Source: Vermamoeba vermiformis (taxonomy: Eukaryota; Tubulinea; Echinamoebida). Taken from it: a stretch of 64,000 nucleotides of DNA. Below are positions 48,301 to 60,332 of this stretch, piece after piece (the first letter of the stretch is position 1; the number at the start of each line of letters is the position of its first letter). Position numbers and translations under genes: made by a program. The DNA is taken from NCBI GenBank assembly GCA_045837725.1, contig JBEWZL010000066.1, positions 124,001 to 188,000 of the forward strand, in the 5' to 3' direction. The notes beneath the pieces were generated by a model. It saw only the letters and a program-made list of their open reading frames with translations. It had not been told where the DNA came from and made no database searches.

Positions 48301-49084
48301 GCTAAATTAGTTCTCAGGTTGCCGGAATGATGCACAACTTCATTACTATGTGGCCAAGAAATGCGTACGAAGGCATCAAGGAGTCTATATTGGCTGTGTG
48401 GCTCCGCAAGAGAATCAAAAAAGCCAGCTGCTTGGTAATGCCATCAACATCCGATTGAAATAACTAACGTTTGTTCTTCAGACGGAGTTAACGCCGTTCC
48501 TATTAGTGTTTAGTACTACTGGAGCACTATACGGAATAGATTATGTAATAGTAAGCATCGACTACAACGGTGTAATTCAAATTCTAACGTGATATGATTA
48601 GGACAACCTATGCAAGGACGACCCTGAAGCTGACACGTACGAGGCACCAGAGGATTATCTGGCTCGAATTATTCCGCACTGTAGGGAACTTTATAATGCC
48701 GTACAGAAGGGTGATGCGAATGTAGAGCTATTAGAAGCCAATTTATTAAGAAATTTCATCATTTTGCACGCAATTCATGCAGTCGATGACTATTTTGGCG
48801 ACATTGGCATGATTCCTACGCTCTACGACTTTGACGTCGAAAGATTGAAAGCCGCACTTGCCAACGACAAGCTCGACACAGGAATCCCTGAGTTAAGCAA
48901 ACTCGTGAAAGCGGCAGACTTTGAAAAGATTTGCAAAGTCCTACTGCTGTCGCGACAATTACACGAGAACGATGAAGAGGAAGAAGAATGCATTAGTGGC
49001 GAAGAATCAGAGGAAGATGTTGAAGTTCTAGAAGATAATAATAAGCATAGTGAAAGGAAACCTAAAGAACCCGCCTCTATTTGA
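45309..49084 (+). CDS. F-box/helical-repeat array paralogue E, apparently intact
   Basis: The best candidate for a functional array member: every exon checked joins in frame. Leader KRSREIDNDGADHVLKKAK; F-box LPEEVLMHILVRVPKKNL; EVSKLWHQIAQKRDFWKLSC; DWKFYYTLR; DFLCDLALLHYNR; LCKRVFELSKLV; FQFPLPNGDVILLNKKLAK; SDDWRIKASAVCVGW; FAGMVGLHNLIAEYE; FADEFRSIAKQIVEGTLPF; VYEFGQ; AAKEHLKPVNPKGI; WPRNAYEGIKESILAVWL; YGIDYVI; DTGIPELSKLVKAADF; and a long Glu-rich tail. Roughly 950-1000 residues. The regular helical pattern suggests ARM/HEAT-like repeats as a substrate-binding scaffold (inference). Use its exon borders as the reference for the family. Confidence 0.82.
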
Positions 49085-49184
49085 ACTGGCATAACGTTGT
49101 TTTTTCTTGGACTAAAATAATCGACAACCACAACGGTTTTGTTATTGTTATTACTCACAAGCATTACTTACGTAATATGCAACA

Positions 49185-52100
49185 ATGAATGCTATAGAAA
49201 TATTTATTCTCCCAGAGGAAGTGTTGCAGCTGATAGTTCTTAAAGTTCCCAAAAAAAGTTTAGGTAATTACATCCGAGCTCGGTAGATTAATTTAGTGTC
49301 TACTCAATTAATTGCCAATAAATATTATCTAATTTATTAATAATTTTAGCTGCATTATCTTTGGCCTCAAAATACTGGCTGCAGATCACGCGATCAGAAG
49401 ATTTTTGGAAGCTGTCATGTCACGAGAAATGGACAACAGTACTTGCTTCGGATAGAAAGGATTTTAGTGGCGATGAATATTTGATTCCTACGCTAAATGG
49501 TTCGTTTTCAGTGAAGTCCGATCGGATTCGCATCTGTTTGACACCTTATTTCGCAGTTGCCGGCGAGAAAGTAATTGATTGGAAATTCTATTATCAGCTA
49601 AGGTACGGTTATGACGCTATAATTGGACAAGGTATTAACCTTAAAGCAGGAAAAATTGGAGCAAACTTCGGACCTGGATCGTTTCAATTAGTAGCAAAGA
49701 CGAGAGCGTGCGGGAATTATGCGACCATATGACTAATACAAGCGAGCTCGACTTTAATATCCACAATTTTCTGGAGTTGATTGGCAGAAATATCCGATCT
49801 CTACCCGAAAACATGACAACGTTGTGTATGGACTTTTTATGCGATCTATGCCTACTGTGGTCCCAAAAGACCGATATTACGGTTGTTAATACCCTCATCA
49901 GTGTAAAATATTGCCTTATTCAACATTATCGAATCGAATCCAATCAATTCGGGTAGGCCTTTTTATTTTTCTCCTTTTTTCAACGATTAATTAATAATAA
50001 TTATATTCTAGGCTATGTAAGAAAGCGTTCAAATTGTGCGAGCTATTTCGAGACAAAACGTCTTCGGTGATAGCCTTGTTCACCACCGCCAAGACTCTGT
50101 TTTATTCGATACCTCAAGTACACGAACGAGAAATGGCGTTGTTTCGAGGGCTAGTCGAGTTTTTTATTAATATGGGAACGTTGGACTTGTACCGACAAAA
50201 ATCAATGGGGACGTCTTTGCAGTTTGTATACCCGTATCCAAATGGTAGTTTGATGAGCGATGGGCCTATTAATAATAGAGGTACGAAATATAGTATGGCT
50301 AAATACGTAGCTTATACTTGTGCAGATATGTTAAATAGCATCACGATGGAGATGGCTAGTCAAGCGTATCATTCCAGTGCTGATTGGCGCATTCAAGCGA
50401 GTGCCATTAATGCAGCGTGGATACCAGACTATACAGACCCGGAATATCTCCGTAAATACTTTGAGTACGTCCTTGAAAGTGTCACTTGAATTGAACTGAC
50501 GATCTATCTACAGCTTGGCGATGCACGCTGCGAGAAAAGATAACGCACAAAATTTTTTTTTTTTCGGGGTTATTGTTTTAAATTTTTTTTGCAAAAAAAT
50601 CAAAATCTTTTTTCGAAAAAATGGTTTGAGATCTTCACGTACACCTTGCCTCAGTTCCAATTGTAAGTCATCGCCAACGAACTGTGATTACTGCAAAAGA
50701 ATTCTAATTAATTTTTAATAGCAAGCAGTTTTATGTGCTGTTGTTGCTTCTCTTGCCTGTGATCGATCCGACGGAAATTTCGGATATTTTGCTCAACGAT
50801 TTCATCACAAATTTATTCACAGAAGCTCATCTACTTTATGAAGATAAGTGGGTTATACGAGAATTCGAGAAGATTGGAGCAGTGTTCAAGGAGAAGGTAC
50901 GCATCTGCGCTTAACTTTTTGCATCCGTCTTCAATGACTTATGTTATTTAGAAACTCGAGCAAATTAAATCAGCGCTCTTCGACTTAAACAGAACGCTTA
51001 ATTTGGAGGCAGAGCGGCTGTTGCTTTGTTACATTAACATTGGTAAGACAGTCAGATTTTACCCGATTAAAATTAATTTCCCGCCAATACTACTGATCAG
51101 GGCTCAATGTCAAGGGACATAATTTCGCAACAGAGTTCAGACAGCTCGTGCAACAGATCATCGATCGATCGTTGCCGTTTGAAGTGTCACTAATCAAGTG
51201 CTACAAGCTATTTGGTGCGACTTGGCTTCAATTTGCAGAATTTGAGGAAAACCGAGAGGCAATCATTGAAACTCTCTTGATGGTTATACCACCCAAGGTA
51301 TACGAGTACGGTCAGTGTGAAATTGAGATTGACTTTGAAGCCGCTGAACTGCCAGACTACCCTGAAACAATAGTCGAGTTGTTAAAAGAGCACACGCATG
51401 CAAGTCTACTGAGCCAGTTGTCAACTTCGCTTCAGTCTTACACCAAAAGTGACATACCCAAGTATATCGTGAAGAAAGAACACTTGAAGCCTGTCAATCC
51501 CAACGGAAATATCAGTGACATTTACCGCAATGACACAATGCTGAGTGAGAAGGTAAGACTACGTGCTGTCAAGAATATAATACCTTAATGAATATTGACG
51601 TTTGTAGACCATTGTGGATTCGTACGAGTCTGCAAGACAGCTATTTTTTATCGTGACGCAGAACGAAGGAAAATATGTTCAGTTCACGCAATACGTACTT
51701 CACGCAATGTTGTCATATGGCCACGAGTTGCGCGATGATGACTTGATTGATTGGTGCATGTCTGTGACGGATCTGATCGAAATGATCAAGCCAAACGTGG
51801 ATCCAATTGATTTGACGAAATATATCGATATCATTCTTAACTTGGTAGCTAGAAAAACTATTGACAGTTCGACGTTTCTCGATTTATACGCGTCTCAAGT
51901 GGTAGCTCTTGCGGAAATGTTTGCGAAGGTAAAAACAAAAGTTCATATATTATCATATTATTACTCATTAGCTTGCAACAGTGCTTCCATACTTTGACTG
52001 CATTGCGCAAACCTGTCAAACCCGAACTGATCGCGACAATGATTTTCATCTACTTGCAATTGTACGACGAGAACGTACCGAGAATACTGGAGGTAAGTAC

Positions 52101-52897
52101 CAACATCTTTAGAACTTAACAATATTAACTCCGAATTCAGCTCTCGGAGTTCATTCGGTGCCTCTGCGTAGGATGGCCTCGAGTTGCATATGATGGGATT
52201 AAACGCTCTATGTTGGCTCCTTGGCTTAACAAACAACTCCAGGAGAATGACCTAATGGCGCCGTATTTGAATGTTTATTCAGTTATTGCTGGACTGTACG
52301 GCATGGACTACGCTATAGTACGCCTCTAATCCTGGTGATAGCATGCGCTAATGTTTTTGCTATCTGTAGGCCACACTATGGAAAAATGATATGGAGCTCG
52401 CTGAACGAACGATCAGTGCTTGTAAGAGACTATACTCAAGAGCTAAAAGCGAGGTAGTCAGGCTTAGTGAGGCGGATCTGATATTTCTACGCAATTTTTT
52501 GGTACTTCAAGCAGCGCACGTTCTGAACCCACGCACGGGAACTATTTCGATCATTCCAAAGACTGGCCCTAGCGCAATTAATTTGTTAAAAGAAGCATTG
52601 CGTCACAACGAGTTCGACACTGGCGTACCAGAACTGAACGAGCACGTTAAAAATCTTGATAGAGCTGAAGTTTGTCAGCTTTTGCTTGTAAATCGAAAAA
52701 ATGAGGATGATTGTGAAGGCGAAAGTCCCAAAAGAGGACCGATTCCCCTCGCGAATAAACAATTGCATCGATTTTCGAGTTTATTATTAATGTGGACAAG
52801 GAAAGCACATGACAATCTTGTAATCTTTCATTATATTATTGTTAGTATTCGTTATTATGGCAGCATCCCTGGGTGGGAACAGAAAGCGCGACCTTGA
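49185..52897 (+). CDS. F-box/helical-repeat array paralogue F, lacking basic leader; frameshift and stop loss
   Basis: The first exon is short: it starts almost at the F-box (ILPEEVLQLIVLKVPKKSL) and has none of the KR/TKK leader of its sisters. Family motifs follow: LASKYWLQITRSEDFWKLSC, DWKFYYQLR, FLCDLCLLWSQK, LCKKAFKLCEL, SADWRIQASAINAAW. Around 50550-50650 sits a run of 12 T plus further T and A runs, and the frame before it does not match the frame after it (EIFTYTLPQF...). Later exons (FRQLVQQIIDRSLPFEVSL, KKEHLKPVNPNGN, YGMDYAI, DTGVPELNEHVK) are well kept. The acidic tail is replaced by a read-through ending at 52897, 40 bases past the ATG of copy G. Confidence 0.68.
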
Positions 52898-55800
52898 AGA
52901 TCCTGAAGACAAGCCAGTCACGAAAAAAGGAAAATTAATTTACCTGGAAATATACGATCTACCTGAAGAGTTGATAACGGTTATATTGGCGAAAGTGTCC
53001 AAAAAAAATCAAGGTAATTTTAACATTTAATTAAATTCTAGAAATTACCGCAATATTTGCATAAACAAACAATTCACTAAAACAAATAATTAAATTAATT
53101 TTATATTTAGAAACATTATCTTTGGTTTCAAAACAATGGCTGCAGATCACGCGATCGCGAGATTTTTGGAAGCTGTCGTGCTATCATAAATGGCCAACAA
53201 CAGTTGATTCAGACGTTAAGAACTCTGACTACCAAAATATCGCTATTCCAACGTTATTCGGTAAGCAAAATTTAATCTGTGCGATCTGCGAAGAATTCTA
53301 ATTTACTGCAGTTAATGGGCAGACCTTGGTCGATTGGAGATTCTATTACTATTTAAGGTAAGATGTCTTTATTACGCGAAGGATCATCGTTTTAGAGACG
53401 TCAGCAACAAACATTGGGGAGGGTGCGGAACAGGAGGAGAAGCGCTCGATAATGGATCTCATGAATGCAGTGACTTTCATATTACCACTGCCTTTAAGTG
53501 GACAGAATACTCGCACTTAATACTGACGAACAACGTTTCGACTGATTTAAGAGCCTCAGTTTGCATCTTAATGGTCGATTTAGCTTTGGTGTGGTTTACT
53601 CAGGACAAAGCTGAGTGGATTTATACCATGTTGTGTGATTTGGAGAGACTTATCGGAATGAACGCATTCGCAGCAAGTAGCTTTCGGTATTATTTAAAAT
53701 TGGCCTATTCTACTCAAACTAACATTATTTTAGGCTCTTTAGGGGTTTATATGAACTTTGCCTGAAAATTCAAGACAAAGCTCCGGCTCTACTGCTGTAC
53801 TTATTACAACTGACAGTCCGAGTTTTTCACACAATCAAATATTACGATGGACGTGCGAAAAGATTACTAGGCTTATTGACCGAGTTTATGATTCATTTGG
53901 GGTCGTTGAATCTCGGTCAGTCTGAGCGTCAAGATCTGATTAAATTTCAGTATCCGCTTGAAAAAGAAATAGTTTTGTTGGATGCTCGCCTGGCTAATAC
54001 TGGTAAAATACTGATCGCAGCACTTCATTTCTAATAATTCATATTGTGCTAGAGTTCTTGGACGTCGTCATCGACATTGCAACTCGTGTGTTTCATTGTA
54101 GCAGTGATTGGAAGACGAAAGCAAGTGCAGTTTGTGTTGCGTGGGTGCCTGATTGCACGGATCCAGAGTACTTCAATCGCTATTGCAAGTAAGCGAAACT
54201 CAATCCAAAAATATTTGCAGAGCACTAACGTTTATTTAACGAGCCAGCTTAGCAATGAATGCGCTTTCAAGCAGTGACCCAAATATTGGCTTTGCAGGCC
54301 TCGTTGGTTTAAACAAAATGGTGATTCAGATCTCAGTTAATTGGGCCGCACAGCCACGCTTTACTGATGATCAAGTGACAATGATGCTTGCAAAGTTCAT
54401 CTCAGCATTTAATCGATTTCCTGACGTCATGTAAGATCTTAATAGGCAGTTGTACTGTTATCTATGCTGACCTAATGTCTAGGATCGACATCTTCACTGC
54501 GTTGCTGGCACTGCTAGAATACGTTAAGCCGGAGCTTTTACCCGATACATTACTCCGCGATTACTCCGTAAATATGCTGCGAGTACTTGCGAACGCTGAC
54601 CAAGTCCAACAAGAATTAAGACCAATACTCTATGGAATCAAAATGGTTGGCGCAACGTTTAAAGATCGCCTTAGCAAGGTATAATTAATTGGTCGAGCAA
54701 TAGAATCAACGAGAATTAATTATCAAGTAGGAAATGGGCTTTGCAAAAGTTGCTTTCTACGAAGCTGCGATGACCGGTGCACTAGAAGTCGAGAGATTAT
54801 TAGCAAGCTACATTCAATTTGGTGAGTAGTGATGATGGCTGCTTTTTCGAGACTTTAGTTAACTCGTTCACTTATTAGGCGTATTTGTTCAAGGCCGAGA
54901 ATTTACTTTCGAGTTCAGACAGCTGGTAAAACAAATCGCTGATGACACCTTGCCATTCAAAGTCTCTGTACTTAAATGCTTCGAGCACTTTGGTGCAATT
55001 TGGATTTCGATCACAGAGTCAGAAAATGAACACGAAGAGATCGTTCAGGCACTACTTAACGCTATTCCTAAAGAAGTATGCGAGTACGGGCAAAGTCCGT
55101 TCTACCCATGGTCCATAGCCGCACTCGAGAGTGGTCAAGAGGAATTTCCCGAAACAAAGGCAGAATTATACGCTAATCATTCGTACGATCTCAGTCAGCT
55201 CAATTTGTCGTTTTCATTCTACAAACGTGATGCTCGCTTTGCGCACTTTGTTCCAAAAGAAGATTTGAAGCAAGTAACTCCGAGCATACGATATCGCTCT
55301 AACTTTGACGCACAATTACCAAAACTGGTAAGCAGAGCAAATATTTAATGTTTAAATTAAATTGATTGTATTATTTTTTGCAGCAAACTAAAGAAGCCTT
55401 TTATCCGGCAATTCAACTCGCTCAGATTGTTGCAAGCAACAAAGGCAAATATCTGAAGCACGCACAAACTGCACTCAATGCGTTGCTTGCAATGGAGTTC
55501 GGTTTGCCTGACGGTGGTTTTGTACCATGGAGGGAATCATTAATGGCGCTTCTTCAATTGGTCCAACCAAATATGGACCCGAAAGATCTGCTACATTACG
55601 TTGGAATCATTCTCGATCTGATTTTACAATGGAAAATCAAAGCTGAACCTAATTTAATCGTGGACCTGTTTTCATCGGTAAGCTGTTTACAACGATCGAG
55701 CCTTCGTTAATATATTGCGCAGTGCGTTGAAGCCTTAATGAAACTACCAAGACTCACCGTCGACGCAATCACTTTAACGAAGTTGATCGATGTGTTTCTC

Positions 55801-56566
55801 GTGCAATCCCCCCACACTCTAAAACCTCCAAAAGTAAGCTAGAACTGCAGATTTATGGAAGAACTGATGCTCACTAATGATAGTTCACCGAATTTATGCA
55901 AGGCATATGTCTCGAATGGCCAAGAGCCGCGCGTCAAGCTTTGGAGTGTTCCAACTTGCCTTTAACACTTAGAGCACATATCCACGACACTGACCCATTG
56001 GTATGAAACGTTTTCTTGCTGCTTTATCCTTATTTGTACTTCACAGGAGAGTATGGTGCCATATTTGACCCTTTGCGCCAGTTTAAGTGCACTTTATGGT
56101 TACGATAACGTGATGGTACGTTGCATCACGTATTATATACAAACTCTCAGTAATTCTGTTATAGGTTGTTCTTTTAAGGTCAATCATGGACCGGGATAAT
56201 TTTGAAGATCGAATTGTGCGTCTCTGTCGGGAATTGTATATAGCAGCGACAAATGGAAAGATTACTTTGAGTGAAACGGATCTGCTGTTTCTACGCAATT
56301 TTTTGGTCCTGGAAGCCGTGAGTTGGCGCACAGGGCGCATTGCAATCATTCCTAAGTCAGGACCTAGATCTGTTGAAAGGCTACGAGAAGCATTAGCGGC
56401 AACGGAAGAGGACAAGCTTGACACGGGCGTCCCAGAACTGAACAAACACATTACTGGTCTGGATCTTGCTGGAGTTTGTAAGCTTCTGTTCTTAAACCAA
56501 AAAGATGAGAATGATAGCAACGATGAATCTGATCTCGAAAGTGGAAACGATGATAGCGAGATCTGA
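52857..56566 (+). CDS. F-box/helical-repeat array paralogue G, apparently intact
   Basis: Leader RKRDLEDPEDKPVTKKGK, F-box LPEELITVILAKVSKKNQ, then LVSKQWLQITRSRDFWKLSC. Exons join in frame through DWRFYYYLR, an insert HWGGCGTGGEALDNG not seen in sisters, VDLALVWF, YELCLKIQDKAPALLL, LLTEFMIHLGSLNLGQSERQD, SSDWKTKASAVCVAW, FAGLVGLNKMV, FRQLVKQIADDTLPFKVSV, VCEYGQSPFYPW, AMEFGLPDGGF, YGYDNVM, IIPKSGPRS and DTGVPELNKHITGLDLAGV, with an Asp/Ser/Glu tail to the TGA at 56564-56566. Closest to copy H. Its start overlaps the read-through end of copy F. Presumed SCF substrate adaptor. Confidence 0.8.
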
Positions 56567-56662
56567 AGGAGCTAATTTCGCAGAATAAACATTTTTTGCA
56601 AATACCTTGGATTGAAAGCAACATGATAACTCGCTATTTTTCTTTCGAAAGAAACAATTACA

Positions 56663-59600
56663 ATGAATACGGTCCCGCGAGAGAAAAGAAGCCGCGATCC
56701 GGAAGATCAAGAAGAACGGGCCACCAAAAAAGCCAAATTAAATTATGCAGAAATTCACGACCTTCCTGAAGAGTTAGTGATGCAAATACTCGCGAAAGTG
56801 CCTAAAAAAAATCTTGGTAATTAAATAAATAATTTCATACCAATTCCATTTATTTATATCTCAGGAATTCAACGAGTTAGCTGCTATTCAATACGTCACC
56901 GATTCTAATTTTAATTTTTAAAGCCACGTTATCTTTGGTTTCAAAACAATGGCTGCAGATCGCTCGATCGCGAGATTTTTGGAAGCTGTCATGCAATCAG
57001 AAATGGCCAATGGCCGAGTCAGAATCAATTAAGTTTAATGACTTCGGAGTCACCATTCCGACGATAACAGGTACCTCTACAGCAAGATCTTTGCCAGTGG
57101 ATAGAACTCCGAACTAATATTTCTTTATCAGTGAAGGGAAATGCAGTGGTCGATTGGAAATTCTTGTATTATCTAAGGTATGCATATTTATTACCAGTAC
57201 AGATCGATAACAGCCTCTATTGTAGAACGAAACTTCGGAAAATGAACAAGCAATTCTCAGCTCTTGCCAAACAAAATAACGACAGCGGAGTGTTGGAAAG
57301 TCTGGCCGAACAATCAGCTAAATGCATCGATATTTTCTTCGTTTCGTTGCTGCCACATTTCGCGCGGTACTTGTTACATGGCAAAATCTCAGACGAACTG
57401 AGACTTACATGTTGCATCTTGTTATGTGACTTAGGACTAATTTTCTATATCAAAAACCTCCCTGATATGGCATTAATCATGCTTAGCACGTTGAAAAGTT
57501 TCGTTAAAAATTTCCCTCCGAGGACCTTTCAGTCCACAGCGCAACCACAAACCTCCTTCAGACTTTGTCGAAATCTGCTGCAATTCTGCCAAGAGATTCA
57601 AGACAAAGACCCTACACTACTGCTCGACAATGCCCTGCCCACAATAGTACAAATATTTCAGCTGCTGTTTGTCGACGAACGCACGAAAAAGCTTCTTGGT
57701 CTACTGACCAAATTCATGATTCATTTGGGAACACTCAAACTTGGCCAAGTGGAGCGTCAAGACGAACTCAAATTTCAATTTCCACTTGGGAAGAATATCG
57801 CTCTGCTCAACGATCTTCTTGCTAAAAACGAAGGTGAGTTTGTCGAATTGTAGAAGGAAATGATTTAAACAATTTGACACTTTTTGCAAGATCTGTCAAC
57901 AATTATCATCGACACGGCTACTCAGGTGTACAATAACAGCGGTGATAATTGGAAGATGAAAGCGAGCGCCATATGCGTCGCGTGGATACCCGAAATTACA
58001 AAAAAACGATGGATAAATAAGTATTACGAGTAGGCGTTGTTCAATAAGACCGCATTATTCATATTAACTTTTGTGCAATCAGATTGGCAATGAAGGCATT
58101 TGCAGACTGTGACTCCAATGTGTCATTTGCAGGCCTTGTTGGGCTGAATAACCTCGTGCAACAGAAAGACATTCGATTGCGTCTGACTGATAAGCAAAGA
58201 AGCGACATCTTCTACGCCCATACGGATGCCTTCACTCGATCTCCTTCGCTCGTGTAAGACCAATCTAACATTATCGTCTAACGCCTGATACACACCACTA
58301 ACACAACGTTTCAAGAATTGAGTTGTATCGCTCAATGTTGACCCTGCTGAAAGACAATAAGATAATTCTTTTGTCTGGCAAGACCAGACTCAATGAGTTC
58401 ACATCCAAAATGATGGCAGTATTTGCCCTGCTTAAAGACCTTCCAGAGGACGAGAGACACATTGCTTACGACTTCAATTTGTTTGGCTCAGTCTTCAAGA
58501 GCCGTTTTAGTCATGTAAGTTTGTCGCTTTCAAGGCAACTAATTTCAATGTGCAGACATTAGAGCAAGTGAAAGCAGCGTTCTTCGAGTCAGTTCAGGCT
58601 GGATTACTCGTGCCCGAGAAGTCGTTGGCAAGCTACGTGCAGTTTGGTACGAGTGACAACTGACAAGATTGGTCTTACTGAGACTATTGATAGGTGTTAG
58701 TGTCAAAGGACCTGCATTTGCGTCGGAGTTCAGACAGCTTGCCAAACAGATCGTTGATGGCACCTTGCCGTTTAAAGTCTCCTTGCTCGAATGCTACGCA
58801 CAATTCGGAGCTATTTGGGTTCAGTTCTCGGAATCAGAAGACGAGCGAGACCAAATTGTTAACGCACTTTTGACAGCAATTCCTGAAGAAGTATACGAGT
58901 ACGGCCAAAGATTATTCTTTCCCCACCACATTCAGGAACAAACAGAACTGCCTCGATTAAAAGAAGATTTGTTTAACGAACACACATTTGACTTGCATCA
59001 GCTGCAAATTACATATTCAGCGCCACAAAAGAAGAAAAACATTGTCCCTCGGTCTGTCGCTAAAACTGGTTTAGTCAAACAAAAAGGTTACCGCCACAAT
59101 CATGACTTGAATACTCTTCCAGACGTAAGACCTAGCTCGTTCTATATGATATCATTTACTAACAAGACTTGTTATTTAGAATGCAATGATGTCATTCAAC
59201 TTTGCACGGCAGCTCAGTTTGATTGTCACGCAGCAAGACAAAAAATACCTCAAACACGCGCAAAATGTGCTCCACGCACTGTTAGCAATGGAATTTGGTG
59301 TACCAGACCACAAGTTAATCGAGTGGTTACCTTCTGTTGCGAGCCTTATGGAGATAATTTCTGTGAATATGGAGCCAAAGGACTTGCTTAATTATACTGA
59401 CACCGTTCTGCGAGTGTTGGAAAACCTTATTAAACAGAAGGGCAATCAAACTCAAGACGAACTTGCACTTCAGTTATTCTATTCGGTAAGACATTTATAA
59501 CATAGACGAGTAATTTTGCGTGTCTAATCAATGGACAGTGTTTTGACAATTTAATCAACTTGGCACCGTATGTCCAGGCAAATCATCTAGCAACAATTAT

Positions 59601-60308
59601 TGGCACCTATGTGAAACTCCTTGAAAAGGAGGTTCAAATCACATTAAATGTAAGTACATTTTATACCTTTACTATGATTTAAGTAATTTATTCCGTCAGC
59701 TCGCCGAATTCATCCGCTTAGTCAGCCTCACCTGGCCCAGACTCACACCAGGTGCCGTACAATTCACGTCCTTACCGCTAGATGACTACTTTGACTTGGA
59801 CCCTCCACTTTCTGCGCCTTCTTTAAATGTGTACGCAAGTTTGAGTGCACTGTATGGCCTCAATTGCATGATGGTAAGTTCATGCGTTCAATAACAGCGC
59901 TAACATTCATTCTGGTAGCGAGTGCTCGAAATCGACGAGGATTACCAAGCAGATGTTATCCACTATTGCAAACAAATATATGTGGCAGCGACAAGCGGGT
60001 TGACGGCTTTGAGTGAAACAGATCTCACATTCCTCCGCATCCTTCTGGTTCAGAATGCTGCTCACCGTATTAACCCCCGCACGGGAAAAATAGGAATAAT
60101 TCCGAAAACGGGCCCTCGTGGCATTACAGCGCTGAAAAAAGCGATTGAGGATGATACATTCGATACGGGTGTGGAAGAACTGAACGAGCACGTCAAGAGT
60201 TTAGATATAGATGGCATTTGTAAATTTATGTTCGTCAACCGAAAAGAAGAGGACAGCGAGGAAGAGGAGGAAGACGATGAAGAAGGAAGCAATATGACAG
60301 ACGAGTAG
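56663..60308 (+). CDS. F-box/helical-repeat array paralogue H, apparently intact
   Basis: The last array unit. Leader KRSRDPEDQEERATKKAK, F-box LPEELVMQILAKVPKKNL, LVSKQWLQIARSRDFWKLSC, DWKFLYYLR, CILLCDLGLIFY, LCRNLLQFCQEIQDKDP, LLTKFMIHLGTLKLGQVERQD, WKMKASAICVAWIP, FAGLVGLNNLV, FRQLAKQIVDGTLPFKVSL, VYEYGQRLFFPHH, LKHAQNVLHALLAMEFG, YGLNCMM, IIPKTGPRG, DTGVEELNEHVKSLDIDGI and a Glu/Asp-rich tail. Where sisters have an intron before the LCKR-type motif, this copy reads through in frame (around 57530-57570), suggesting intron retention as coding sequence or intron loss with an insert. The stop at 60306-60308 is followed at once by AATAAA (about 60315) and, 24 bases on, by the end of the convergent ligase gene. 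Confidence 0.8.
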
Positions 60309-60332
60309 AGTGACAATAAAGACCTCGGATTA

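Larger units (their letters stand above)
29475..60308 (+). repeat. Tandem array of large F-box paralogues
   Basis: Units of about 2-4 kb repeat head to tail on the + strand: copies starting near 29475, (32040 relic), 32315, 36189, 40254, 45309, 49185, 52857 and 56663. Shared landmarks in order: KR(S/N)RE...TKKxK, LPEELLMQIL.KVPKK.LG, VSKxWLQITRSRDFWKLSC, GxxxxDWKFYY.LR, SDDWKIKASAxxVGW, FAGLVGL, FxxEFRxLxKQIxDGTLPF, YEYGQ, P(K/R)xxKEHLKPVNP, a YGIDY-type motif and DTGVPELN. Intron positions are also shared, which shows DNA-level duplication. Two unrelated genes (30478-31946, 43190-45161) sit between units. Confidence 0.9.

Noticed and set aside
29475-60308. Array as a transposon or satellite repeat
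   Set aside because: Units are protein-coding paralogues with conserved introns; no terminal repeats, target-site duplications, transposase or reverse transcriptase were seen.
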